Positions 1-6,282 of a DNA stretch of 11,872 bases are shown here, one piece after another. The number at the start of each line of letters is the position of its first letter. The first letter of the stretch is position 1. This DNA comes from Alphaproteobacteria bacterium (GTDB lineage Bacteria > Pseudomonadota > Alphaproteobacteria > ATCC43930 > CGMCC-115725): assembly GCA_019237175.1 (NCBI GenBank), contig JAFAHP010000657.1, positions 1 through 11,872 on the forward strand. Reading direction: 5' to 3'. Position numbers and translations under genes: made by a program. The notes under the pieces were generated by a model that searched no databases, was not told the origin of the DNA, and saw only the letters and a list, made by a program, of their open reading frames with translations.

Positions 1-3000
1 GTGGATGACGCTCTGTTCACGCTGCAGTTTGCCGGTGCAGCGCAACAAGGTAGCGCCCAACGCCGCGCGCCGGAAGCGTTCGAGGACAGCCGGCCACAGG
101 ATCAGATTGGCGATCCCGGTCTCATCCTCAATCGTGACAAAGACCACCCCGTTGGCGCTGCCCGGACGCTGGCGGATCAGCACAACCCCGGCGATCGATA
201 ACCGCCGGTCGACCGGCAGACGGGTTAGATCGGCCGCGGTTACCAAGCCTTCGCGGGCGAGGTCGGCGCGCAAAAATGCCAGCGGATGGCGTTTCAGGCT
301 CAAGCCCGTGGTCGCGTAATCTTCGACGACATGTTCACCCAACGGCATCGCTGGCAGGAGAGCCGCCGCGTGGATCTCGCGGTCCTTTTCCTCTTTTCCC
401 TCTCCGCCCTTTAGGAGGGAGAGGGAGGGACCCGCGCCGAAGGTGTGGGAAGGTGAGGTGGGAAACGCGACTGACACCGGTAATTTGTGGCCGATACCCC
501 CCTCCCCCCGGAACGGTCCGCAGGGCCGGCCGTCCGGGGGCTCCCCTCTCCCCCCATTGGGGGGCGAGGGTTTTTGTTTGAAGGGGGCGGCTTCAGCAGC
601 GGCAAACAAAGGCAATGGCGGGCCGCCAAGCGCCTTAAACGCCCACAGGACGCGGCGGCGGTCGAGACCGATCGAACGAAAGGCATCGGCCTCGGCGAGA
701 CGTTCAAGAGCGGCGCGGCCGAGCCCGCCGCGTTGCCACAAAGCCTGTGGGTCGCGATAACCCGAGCCGCGCGCAGCGACAAGCCGTTCGGCATCGGTCC
801 CGGCGAACCCTTTTATGCAGCGGAAGCCGAGGCGCAGCGCCATCCTCTCGTCATCCCGGCGAAGGCCGGGATCCATTGACGTGCTATGCTCGGCATCGGA
901 ATGCTGCGGCACCGCCGGGGTGCAACTTGAAACGATCGATCGGTTGATGAGTGGATCCCGGCCTTCGCCGGGATGACATGCAAGTGACGAATGATCGAGC
1001 GGCTCCAGGGTGCAATCCCAAAAGCTATGATTGATGTCGACGGGGCGGACCTCGACGCCGTGCTCACGCGCATCGCGGACGATTTGTGCCGGAGCGTAAA
1101 ATCCCATCGGCTGACTGTTCAACAGCGCGCAGGCAAAGACCTCTGGATAAAAGCGCTTGATCCAAGCCGAGACATAGACCAACAGCGCAAAACTCGCGGC
1201 ATGGCTCTCGGGAAAGCCATAGGTCCCGAACCCCTCGATCTGGCTGAAGCATCGCGTCGCGAAGTCGCGACCGTAGCCGTTTGCGACCATGCCGGCCACG
1301 AACTTGTCGCGAAACAGATGGATATCGCCATTGCGCTTGAAAGTCGCCATCGCGCGGCGCAACCGGTCGGCCTCCTCCGGCGGGAAACCGGCGCCGACGA
1401 TAGCGATCTTCATCGCCTGTTCCTGGAACAGCGGCACCCCCAGGGTCTTGCCCAGGACCTCGCGAAAGGCTTCGGACGGGTAGTCGACCGGTTCGATCCC
1501 CGAGCGCCGGCGCAGATAGGGGTGCACCATGTCACCCTGGATCGGCCCCGGCCGCACGATCGCGACTTCGATGACGAGATCATAGAATTTGCGGGGCTTG
1601 AGGCGTGGCAGCATGGTCATCTGGGCGCGGCTTTCGACTTGGAAAACGCCAAGCGAATCGCCACGAGACAACATCTCGTAAACCTTGGGGTCCTCGGCCG
1701 GCACTCCGGCAAGTTCGAGGTGACGACCGAAATGATGCTCGATCAGCGAAAAGGCCTTGCGGATGCAGGTGAGCATGCCGAGCGCCAGCACATCGATCTT
1801 GAGAATGCCGAGCGTGTCGAGATCGTCCTTGTCCCATTCGATGACGGTGCGGTCCTCCATCGCCGCATTTTCAATCGGCACCAGCTCGGATAATGGCCCG
1901 CGAGTGATCACAAAGCCGCCGACATGCTGAGAAAGGTGACGGGGGAAACCGGTCAGTTCAGCGGCGAGATCGAGGGCAAGACGCAGCGTGTGGTCGGTGG
2001 GGTCGAGCCCGGCCTCGCGCACCCTTTGATCAGCGATCGGGTCGTTGCTCCAACCCCAAACGATGCCGGCAAGCGCCGCGACAACGTCGACCGACAGACC
2101 CAGCGCCTTGCCGACCTCGCGGATCGCCGAGCGCGAGCGGTAGCAGATCACGGTAGCGGCGAGTCCGGCCCGGTCACGGCCGTATTTTTCGTAAATGTAC
2201 TGGATGACCTCTTCGCGCCGCTCATGCTCGAAATCGACATCGATATCGGGTGGCTCGTTGCGCGCAGCACTGATAAAGCGCTCGAACAAGACGTCGATAC
2301 GCGCCGGATCGACGGCAGTGATCCCGAGGCAGTAGCAAACGACGGAATTCGCCGCCGAGCCGCGTCCCTGACACAGGATGCCGCGGCGCCGCGCGAACTC
2401 GACAAGGTCATACACGGTCAGGAAATAGCGGGCATATTCGAGCCGCTCGATCAGCTGCAATTCATGCCCGATCAGATGGCGGATCTTGTCCGGAACACAG
2501 GATTGATCGCAGGCAGAAGGCGACAGCCCATGTTCTTCTCCCCCGGCCGACCGGGGGAAGAGGGTCGGGGTGAGGGGGGCCGATGATCCGGACGCGGCGC
2601 TTCCTACCTCACCCTCCCGCGCCTTCAGCGCGGGCCCCTCCCTCTCCCCCCTAAAGGGCGGAGAGGGACTTTTTGAAAACCGCTCGACGGCACCGGCCCA
2701 AGCGAGATCGGCGAGACGCTGCTGTGGGGTGCGACCATCCCCGGCGGTCTCGTCCGGGTATTCGTAGCACAATTCGTCGAGACTGAACTGGCAGCGCGCG
2801 ACGATCTCAAGGCTGCGCGCGACCGCATCCGCACGGCCGCGGAATAATCGCGCTATCTCCTGGGGCGATTTCAGATGACGCTCGGCATTGGCAGCGAGAC
2901 GAAAACCGGCTTCTCCGATCGTGCAGCCTTCGCGAACACAGGTCAGCACATCCTGCAACCGCCGGCGCTCGGGCACATGATAGAGCACGTCGTTGGTAGC

Positions 3001-3591
3001 GATGAGCGGCAAGCCCGCCGCCTTGGCCAACGCGGCGAGATGGGCGAGACGGCGGGCATCGTCGCCGCGATAGAGATGATGGGCGGCGAGATACGAACGG
3101 TTCCGGAAATCCGTTGCGACGAGAGCGGCAAAAGCGACGAATTTTTCCCAGCCTGTCCCCTCCCCCTCGTTTGCAAGAGGGAGGGATTCCGGCGGAAGCA
3201 TGACCACGATCTGGCCTTCGCCATGGGCTGCGACGTCAGCGTAGCCGAGACGGCATTCGCCTTTGGCGGCACGGCGCTTGCCCAAAGTAAGAAGCCGCGT
3301 CAGCCGACCATAGGCGGCACGATCCTGCGGAAACGCGAGCAGGCTTGTAGCGTCCTCGAGATCGAGACGGCAGCCGACGACAAGGCGGATGCCAACCTCT
3401 TTTGCCGCCTGATGAGCGCGTACGATCCCGGCAAAGCTGTTTCGGTCGGTGACGGCGATCGCCCGATGGCCGAGTGCGGCGGCGGTCAAAACCAGTTCGG
3501 CCGGATGCGAGGCTCCACGCAGAAACGAGAAATTGGTCGTGACCTGCAGCTCGGCATAAGGCGGTGGGTCAGGCAAAGACACCATGGACAT
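1..3591 (-). CDS. dnaE2: Error-prone DNA polymerase DnaE2 (ImuC), C-terminus cut by window edge
   Basis: C-family alpha-subunit polymerase that carries out translesion synthesis in the ImuA-ImuB-DnaE2 mutasome. I read the minus-strand frame from ATG 3591 to position 1 and found no stop: 1197 codons. The N-terminus has the DnaE2 PHP-domain start (YAELQVTTNFSFLRGASH). The polymerase motif PDIDVDF is at residues 448-454 (catalytic Asp451 and Asp453), with the third Asp at about 600 in KIDVLALGML. The last ~70 residues visible are the OB-fold region (GVVFVTIEDETGIANLILWP), so perhaps 50-80 residues are missing. Usual family length is about 1050-1100 residues. The excess is explained by in-frame repeat insertions near residues 306-354, 872-914 and 1003-1068. 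ATG 3585, two codons in, is an alternative start. No Shine-Dalgarno sequence is evident, and the start overlaps the end of imuB, which suggests translational coupling. Confidence 0.95.
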   Translation of the reverse strand, partial: MSMVSLPDPPPYAELQVTTNFSFLRGASHPAELVLTAAALGHRAIAVTDRNSFAGIVRAHQAAKEVGIRLVVGCRLDLEDATSLLAFPQDRAAYGRLTRLLTLGKRRAAKGECRLGYADVAAHGEGQIVVMLPPESLPLANEGEGTGWEKFVAFAALVATDFRNRSYLAAHHLYRGDDARRLAHLAALAKAAGLPLIATNDVLYHVPERRRLQDVLTCVREGCTIGEAGFRLAANAERHLKSPQEIARLFRGRADAVARSLEIVARCQFSLDELCYEYPDETAGDGRTPQQRLADLAWAGAVERFSKSPSPPFRGEREGPALKAREGEVGSAASGSSAPLTPTLFPRSAGGEEHGLSPSACDQSCVPDKIRHLIGHELQLIERLEYARYFLTVYDLVEFARRRGILCQGRGSAANSVVCYCLGITAVDPARIDVLFERFISAARNEPPDIDVDFEHERREEVIQYIYEKYGRDRAGLAATVICYRSRSAIREVGKALGLSVDVVAALAGIVWGWSNDPIADQRVREAGLDPTDHTLRLALDLAAELTGFPRHLSQHVGGFVITRGPLSELVPIENAAMEDRTVIEWDKDDLDTLGILKIDVLALGMLTCIRKAFSLIEHHFGRHLELAGVPAEDPKVYEMLSRGDSLGVFQVESRAQMTMLPRLKPRKFYDLVIEVAIVRPGPIQGDMVHPYLRRRSGIEPVDYPSEAFREVLGKTLGVPLFQEQAMKIAIVGAGFPPEEADRLRRAMATFKRNGDIHLFRDKFVAGMVANGYGRDFATRCFSQIEGFGTYGFPESHAASFALLVYVSAWIKRFYPEVFACALLNSQPMGFYAPAQIVRDAREHGVEVRPVDINHSFWDCTLEPLDHSSLACHPGEGRDPLINRSIVSSCTPAVPQHSDAEHSTSMDPGLRRDDERMALRLGFRCIKGFAGTDAERLVAARGSGYRDPQALWQRGGLGRAALERLAEADAFRSIGLDRRRVLWAFKALGGPPLPLFAAAEAAPFKQKPSPPNGGRGEPPDGRPCGPFRGEGGIGHKLPVSVAFPTSPSHTFGAGPSLSLLKGGEGKEEKDREIHAAALLPAMPLGEHVVEDYATTGLSLKRHPLAFLRADLAREGLVTAADLTRLPVDRRLSIAGVVLIRQRPGSANGVVFVTIEDETGIANLILWPAVLERFRRAALGATLLRCTGKLQREQSVIH
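389..578. repeat. Composite palindromic repeat inserted in frame in dnaE2 (copy near C-terminus)
   Basis: Two hairpins bracket the element. 398-405 pairs with 418-425 (CCCTCTCC/GGAGAGGG). 544-555 pairs with 559-570 with one mismatch and a 3-base loop, followed by TTTTT at 571-575. It adds about 65 residues (about 1003-1068) between the family segments LWAFKALGGPPLPLFA and LLPAMPLGEHVVEDY. It has no stop in the dnaE2 frame. The T-tract points antisense to dnaE2. Confidence 0.85.
850..977. repeat. 26-bp perfect inverted repeat pair inserted in frame in dnaE2
   Basis: Arms 850-875 and 952-977 are exact reverse complements separated by 76 bases. The arm core CCCGGCGAAGGCCGGGATCC is the common proteobacterial repeat that translates as VIPAKAGIH in one frame. 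Here it is read as HPGEGRDP on one arm and MDPGLRRDDE on the other, in the dnaE2 frame (residues about 872-914). Family sequence flanks it: RPVDINHSFWDCTLEP before and ALRLGFRCIKGFAG after. Confidence 0.9.
2530..2676. repeat. Nested palindromic repeat inserted in frame in dnaE2 (N-terminal third)
   Basis: The outer hairpins are 2539-2546/2551-2558 (TCCCCCGG/CCGGGGGA) and 2639-2651/2656-2668 (13 bp, one mismatch, TAAA loop). The second is followed by CTTTTTG. Inside lie GGGTGAGG (2568-2575) and its complement CCTCACCC (2607-2614). The element adds about 49 residues (306-354) between WAGAVERF and the family segment that resumes at VPDKIRHLIGHE. Confidence 0.85.
3155..3188. repeat. Short degenerate C-rich/G-rich inverted repeat in dnaE2
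   Basis: A C-rich run (3157-3168) faces GAGGGAGGG (about 3177-3186) across a short loop. It resembles the hairpin unit of the larger elements in this operon. In DnaE2 it is read as SLPLANEGEGTGW (about 136-148), where family sequence looks interrupted. It may be a decayed or minimal copy. Confidence 0.4.
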
Positions 3592-5329
3592 ACCAGCGCG
3601 GCGGATGACCGCTGCCACTCAGACCGGCCCGAAACAGCCAAAAGCGTCGTCCCTCTTCGTCTTCGACCCGATAATAGTCGCGGATCGCGTCGACGGCGTT
3701 GGACATGCCTTGCCGCCACCATTCCTCGGCAATCCGCTCCGGCCCGTCGGCGTGCCTTATGCGATATGCGCGGCGCCGCCAAGTGAAACGGAACGGTGGG
3801 TCATCAGGCAGCAGCCACGCGGCTTCGACCGGCTCCGGCGGATCGAAGAGCCGGATCGGCCGAGGCGGTTTGTCTGCGCCCTGCTCCCCGGACTTGATCC
3901 GGGGATGCGCGAATCCCTCCCTCCCCCGTGGCGGGGGAGGGAGGGGGTGGCGGCTGTTTGCCGGCACCTGCACCGAAGCGCGCTCAGGAATGTGGCTCTC
4001 GCAGGCTTCAATGCGAGATACCGCGGCAAGACCGAGCCGGTTGCCAAGCCGATCGAGAAGGGTCGAGACGCCGCCTGCCCCGATCTCATTTTCCGCCCTG
4101 GCTTTCGACTTCGGTCCGTCGCCCCCGCGTGATCCCCGGACCAAGTCCGGGGAGGGGCCCAGGGGTCCAGAACGCGGTGCCAGCCGCTCCTCAATCTCCG
4201 CTTTCGCGGGAACGACGAGCAACGAACCTTTTAGTTTGGACAGCCCATGACCAGGGAAATCGATCTGCTCGGGGGCCAATGGATCGACTGCGAAGGCGGC
4301 GAGGATCGCGTCTTCGACGCCGAGACCGGGATCGATAGTGTCGAGCCGCTCTTTGAACAGGGCAGCAAGGTGGCGCGGATCGCGGCTCGGGCGTGCGGTG
4401 CCGAGTGCCAAACGTTCGACACGGCCGTCGACCCGGTAAAAGGTGAGCACCAACCGCCTCGCCCCGGTGCCCTCTCGCGCCAAACGTGTGACCAGATCCG
4501 CGGCCAACCGCTCGGCAGCGAGTGCGAGATCGGCAGGATCAGTAATTGGCTCGGCAAAGCTCAACCGCACCCGCCGGGTTGGAGTCTCGTCCAAGGGCGA
4601 CAATGGCTCCGGCAGATCGCCCTGCGCCTGGTCGAGGCGCCAGACCACGGCTTCGCCAAAGCGGCATACCAACGCGGAGCGCGGCATTGGATAAAGATCG
4701 CCGATCCGCTTCAACCCGACCCGTCGCAGCCCTTGGGTTGTCGCTGGGTCGAGACGCAACCCCTCGACCGGCAGTGGGGCGAGAGCGATGCCTGTTTGTG
4801 CCGACGGAACGATCACGGTGCTGCGGTCAGTTTGGGCCAAGCGGGCACAAGCCCAGGCGGCACCCAGCGTGTCGGCGATGGCGATATGGCCGGTGATGCC
4901 TTGGCGGGCGAGTCGGGTGATCAGATCGGCGGCGAGAGCCTCCTCCCCGCCCCATAAATGGGCACAGCCGGTGATCTCGATCTTTACCCCATCGGGCGCA
5001 TCGGGCGCGGTCCATGGGCTATAACGGCCACACCATTCTGCCAGCCGCCGCAAAGCTGCGGCATCCTGGGCGGGTTCGGCCGCGGCAGTGACAAGACCGG
5101 GCACAAATGAGAGGGCGTCGGCCAACGGCATGCCAGGGGCGAGACCGGCAGCCGCTGCGGCCGGGCTAACCGCGGCCAACAGACGCCGTCCGGCCGCGTT
5201 GATGACCGTGGCGAACGGCGCTTCTTCAACCGGCGCGATAGATCCTTTCCGATGCGGCAGCCTCACTCCCGACCGGCGCCTTCGGTCGATCGGCCAGTGC
5301 TCCAACCAGAGATATAGAATTCGTCGCAT
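3569..5329 (-). CDS. imuB: ImuB, catalytically inactive Y-family polymerase-like mutasome protein
   Basis: 586 residues; the family is usually nearer 480-530. ImuB is the hub that joins ImuA, DnaE2 and the beta clamp. The N-terminus (MRRILYLWLEHWPIDR) and ITGCAHLWGGEE (119-130) match the family. These positions lack the acidic triad of active Y polymerases, so it should not polymerise DNA. The C-terminus is typical: ESHIPERA, PIRLFDPPEPVEA, DYYRVEDEEGRRFWLFR and the ending PRWYVHGVFA. Residues 355-359 (QIDFP) could be a weak clamp-binding motif; that is inference. Two stretches foreign to the family, about 367-419 and 459-487, coincide with palindromic repeats in the DNA. The start at 5329 is backed by GGGAAG seven bases upstream and by N-terminal homology. 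It overlaps imuA by 104 nt and dnaE2 by 23 nt. Confidence 0.93.
   Translation of the reverse strand: MRRILYLWLEHWPIDRRRRSGVRLPHRKGSIAPVEEAPFATVINAAGRRLLAAVSPAAAAAGLAPGMPLADALSFVPGLVTAAAEPAQDAAALRRLAEWCGRYSPWTAPDAPDGVKIEITGCAHLWGGEEALAADLITRLARQGITGHIAIADTLGAAWACARLAQTDRSTVIVPSAQTGIALAPLPVEGLRLDPATTQGLRRVGLKRIGDLYPMPRSALVCRFGEAVVWRLDQAQGDLPEPLSPLDETPTRRVRLSFAEPITDPADLALAAERLAADLVTRLAREGTGARRLVLTFYRVDGRVERLALGTARPSRDPRHLAALFKERLDTIDPGLGVEDAILAAFAVDPLAPEQIDFPGHGLSKLKGSLLVVPAKAEIEERLAPRSGPLGPSPDLVRGSRGGDGPKSKARAENEIGAGGVSTLLDRLGNRLGLAAVSRIEACESHIPERASVQVPANSRHPLPPPPRGREGFAHPRIKSGEQGADKPPRPIRLFDPPEPVEAAWLLPDDPPFRFTWRRRAYRIRHADGPERIAEEWWRQGMSNAVDAIRDYYRVEDEEGRRFWLFRAGLSGSGHPPRWYVHGVFA
3869..3955. 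repeat. Two abutting palindromes inserted in frame in imuB C-terminal region
   Basis: The first palindrome is TCCCCGGA/TCCGGGGA (3885-3892/3898-3905, loop CTTGA). The second is a perfect 13-bp stem, CCCTCCCTCCCCC with its complement (3915-3927/3933-3945, loop GTGGC). They belong to two different repeat families placed side by side. ImuB reads them as residues about 459-487, between ESHIPERASVQVP and PPRPIRLFDPPEPVEA. Confidence 0.85.
4073..4231. repeat. Composite repeat insertion in frame in imuB
   Basis: It contains a 9-bp palindrome, TCCCCGGAC/GTCCGGGGA (4133-4141/4145-4153, loop CAA). It also has a variant of the VIPAKAGIH-type repeat (about 4189-4224), read here as VVPAKAEIEE. ImuB residues about 367-419 are encoded, between FPGHGLSKLKG and GVSTLLDRLGNRLG. 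The outer limits are estimated from where family-like protein sequence stops and resumes. Confidence 0.8.
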
Positions 5330-6158
5330 CGGCCATCTTCCCTTCCCGAATCTCCACCTCCCAACATGCCGGCTCGCCGCCGCGGCAGCGCAACAGTTCG
5401 ACCCGCCAGCGCGGATGGCCGATTCCGGGTTCCAGAAAAAACCCTCGCCCTCCTTTGGGAGAGGGAAGGGTGAGGGGGGTTCCCCCGCGCTTGGTCATGG
5501 GCATCATCCCCTCACCCCAACCCTCTCCCCCTCGGGGGAGAGGGGGAATAGGAGCGTCAAATTGTGCGATAATAGGCTGCGAGGACAGTGCGGCCACGCG
5601 CCAACGCGTCGCCGCGGCATTTGGCAGAGCGCGTTCGCGAGCCGCCTGCCCACCGTTGCGCCAGCGCCGCAACACAAAAGCGGTGGCACCGGAATGTTCT
5701 GCGGCAAGCTGCAATCGGCGGCTTGCCACATCGGATAAAGTTCCGATCTCCCCAACCACCGCGGTCACACCCAATGTGTGCAGCCCCTCCTCCATCGCCC
5801 AAAGAATCTCGGTATCGCGCGCCGCCCGCACCATCACCAGCCGCGCCGGATCGAGCCTGTGCGCGGCAAGGCCAGGCTCATAAAGGTCCAGCCGGGCAAG
5901 ACACCACAACACGATGCCGTCCTCCGCCGAGGCGAGTCCCGCAACAATGCTGGCGGCAAAGGCGGCGGCAAGCGCGCCATCCTCCTCGTCGCCGCCGGCT
6001 CCAAGGATTTCATGCAAGGCGCCGCGCGCGAGCCCGCCGCCCGGCAGGGCGCTGTCGATCGCGGCCACCCCAAACGGCACCACGCCATGCGCCGCCCAGA
6101 TCGGGCGCTCGATCCGCCGAACTTGTTCGCGAAGGGTCAGTGAGAGATCGTGCGACAT
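5226..6158 (-). CDS. imuA: ImuA, RecA-like SOS mutasome protein
   Basis: 310 residues; the family is usually about 230-270. ImuA is a RecA-related protein that acts with ImuB and DnaE2 in SOS mutagenesis. Family signatures visible are VPFGVAAIDSALPGGGLARGALHEI (about 26-51), GIVLWCLARLDLYEPGLAAHRLDP (81-104), the arginine-rich AFVLRRWRNGG (160-170) and the C-terminal WRVELLRCRGGEP. I see no canonical Walker A GxxxxGKT, as is usual for ImuA. Residues about 194-246 are a foreign Pro/Gly-rich stretch encoded by a palindromic repeat, followed by return to family sequence (GHPRWRVELLRCRGG). The last ~34 codons overlap the start of imuB in another frame. First gene of the imuA-imuB-dnaE2 operon, with a candidate LexA box 16 bases upstream of the ATG. 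Confidence 0.9.
   Translation of the reverse strand: MSHDLSLTLREQVRRIERPIWAAHGVVPFGVAAIDSALPGGGLARGALHEILGAGGDEEDGALAAAFAASIVAGLASAEDGIVLWCLARLDLYEPGLAAHRLDPARLVMVRAARDTEILWAMEEGLHTLGVTAVVGEIGTLSDVASRRLQLAAEHSGATAFVLRRWRNGGQAARERALPNAAATRWRVAALSSQPIIAQFDAPIPPLPRGGEGWGEGMMPMTKRGGTPLTLPSPKGGRGFFLEPGIGHPRWRVELLRCRGGEPACWEVEIREGKMADATNSISLVGALADRPKAPVGSEAAASERIYRAG
5434..5558. repeat. Nested palindromic repeat inserted in frame in imuA
   Basis: It has the same plan as the dnaE2 element at 2530-2676. There is a hairpin bordered by a six-A run (5436-5465), GGGTGAGG (5468-5475), a centre, CCTCACCC (5510-5517), then an 11-bp perfect inverted repeat, CCCTCTCCCCC with its complement (5521-5531/5534-5544). 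Relative to the host gene it is in the opposite orientation to the dnaE2 copy, yet both are open. It encodes ImuA residues about 201-245. Confidence 0.88.
5436..5465 (-). terminator. Intrinsic-terminator-like hairpin inside imuA coding sequence
   Basis: In the sense direction of imuA the order is CCCTCTCCC (5465-5457), loop AAAGGA, GGGCGAGGG (5450-5442), then TTTTTT (5441-5436). The stem pairs 8 of 9 positions and is directly followed by six T. This has the form of a rho-independent terminator, but it lies within a translated region upstream of imuB and dnaE2, so active translation may suppress it. It is one end of the repeat element inserted in imuA. Confidence 0.35.
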
Positions 6159-6174
6159 GCTGGTGAAGGCCTAT

Positions 6175-6189
6175 GTTTCCTATTTGTTC
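6175..6189 (-). promoter_or_regulatory. Candidate LexA (SOS) box upstream of imuA
   Basis: On the minus strand this reads GAAC-AAATAGG-AAAC. That is one mismatch from the direct-repeat GAAC-N7-GAAC (or GTTC-N7-GTTC on the other strand) LexA operator known in Alphaproteobacteria. It ends 16 bases before the imuA ATG and overlaps the likely -10 region. imuA-imuB-dnaE2 cassettes are usually LexA-controlled, which supports the call. The mismatch and short motif keep confidence moderate. Confidence 0.45.
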
Positions 6190-6209
6190 TAACTGAGTGA
6201 AATTGTCAA
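6181..6209 (-). promoter_or_regulatory. Candidate imuA promoter
   Basis: The minus strand has a perfect TTGACA -35 hexamer at 6204-6209. The best-placed -10 region (16-17 base spacer, 6181-6187) is only a weak match (CAAATA or ACAAAT). It lies inside the candidate LexA box, as expected for a repressible promoter. The -10 is the weak part of the call. Confidence 0.4.
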
Positions 6210-6282
6210 TCCCGTGTGTCTGATCCACCCTCGCCGCTGACCCCTCTTTCTGGATGCACGCCGCGTCTTCGGCCAGTAACTC

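Noticed and set aside
544..575. Hairpin plus TTTTT as a terminator for dnaE2 (also 2639-2675)
   Set aside because: The T-run is on the plus strand, antisense to dnaE2 transcription, so it cannot end that transcript.
850..977. CRISPR array
   Set aside because: The repeats are an inverted pair, not direct repeats with regular spacers, and no cas gene is present.
991..1893. Long plus-strand open frame of 300 codons, and similar ones at 1924-2586, 2875-3786 and 4247-4957
   Set aside because: They are antisense to dnaE2 and imuB, whose minus-strand frames give clear family motifs. The plus-strand translations show no recognisable protein and follow from high GC.
1..3591. dnaE2 as a pseudogene broken by repeats
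   Set aside because: I checked every codon of the minus-strand frame and found no stop; catalytic motifs and domain order are intact.
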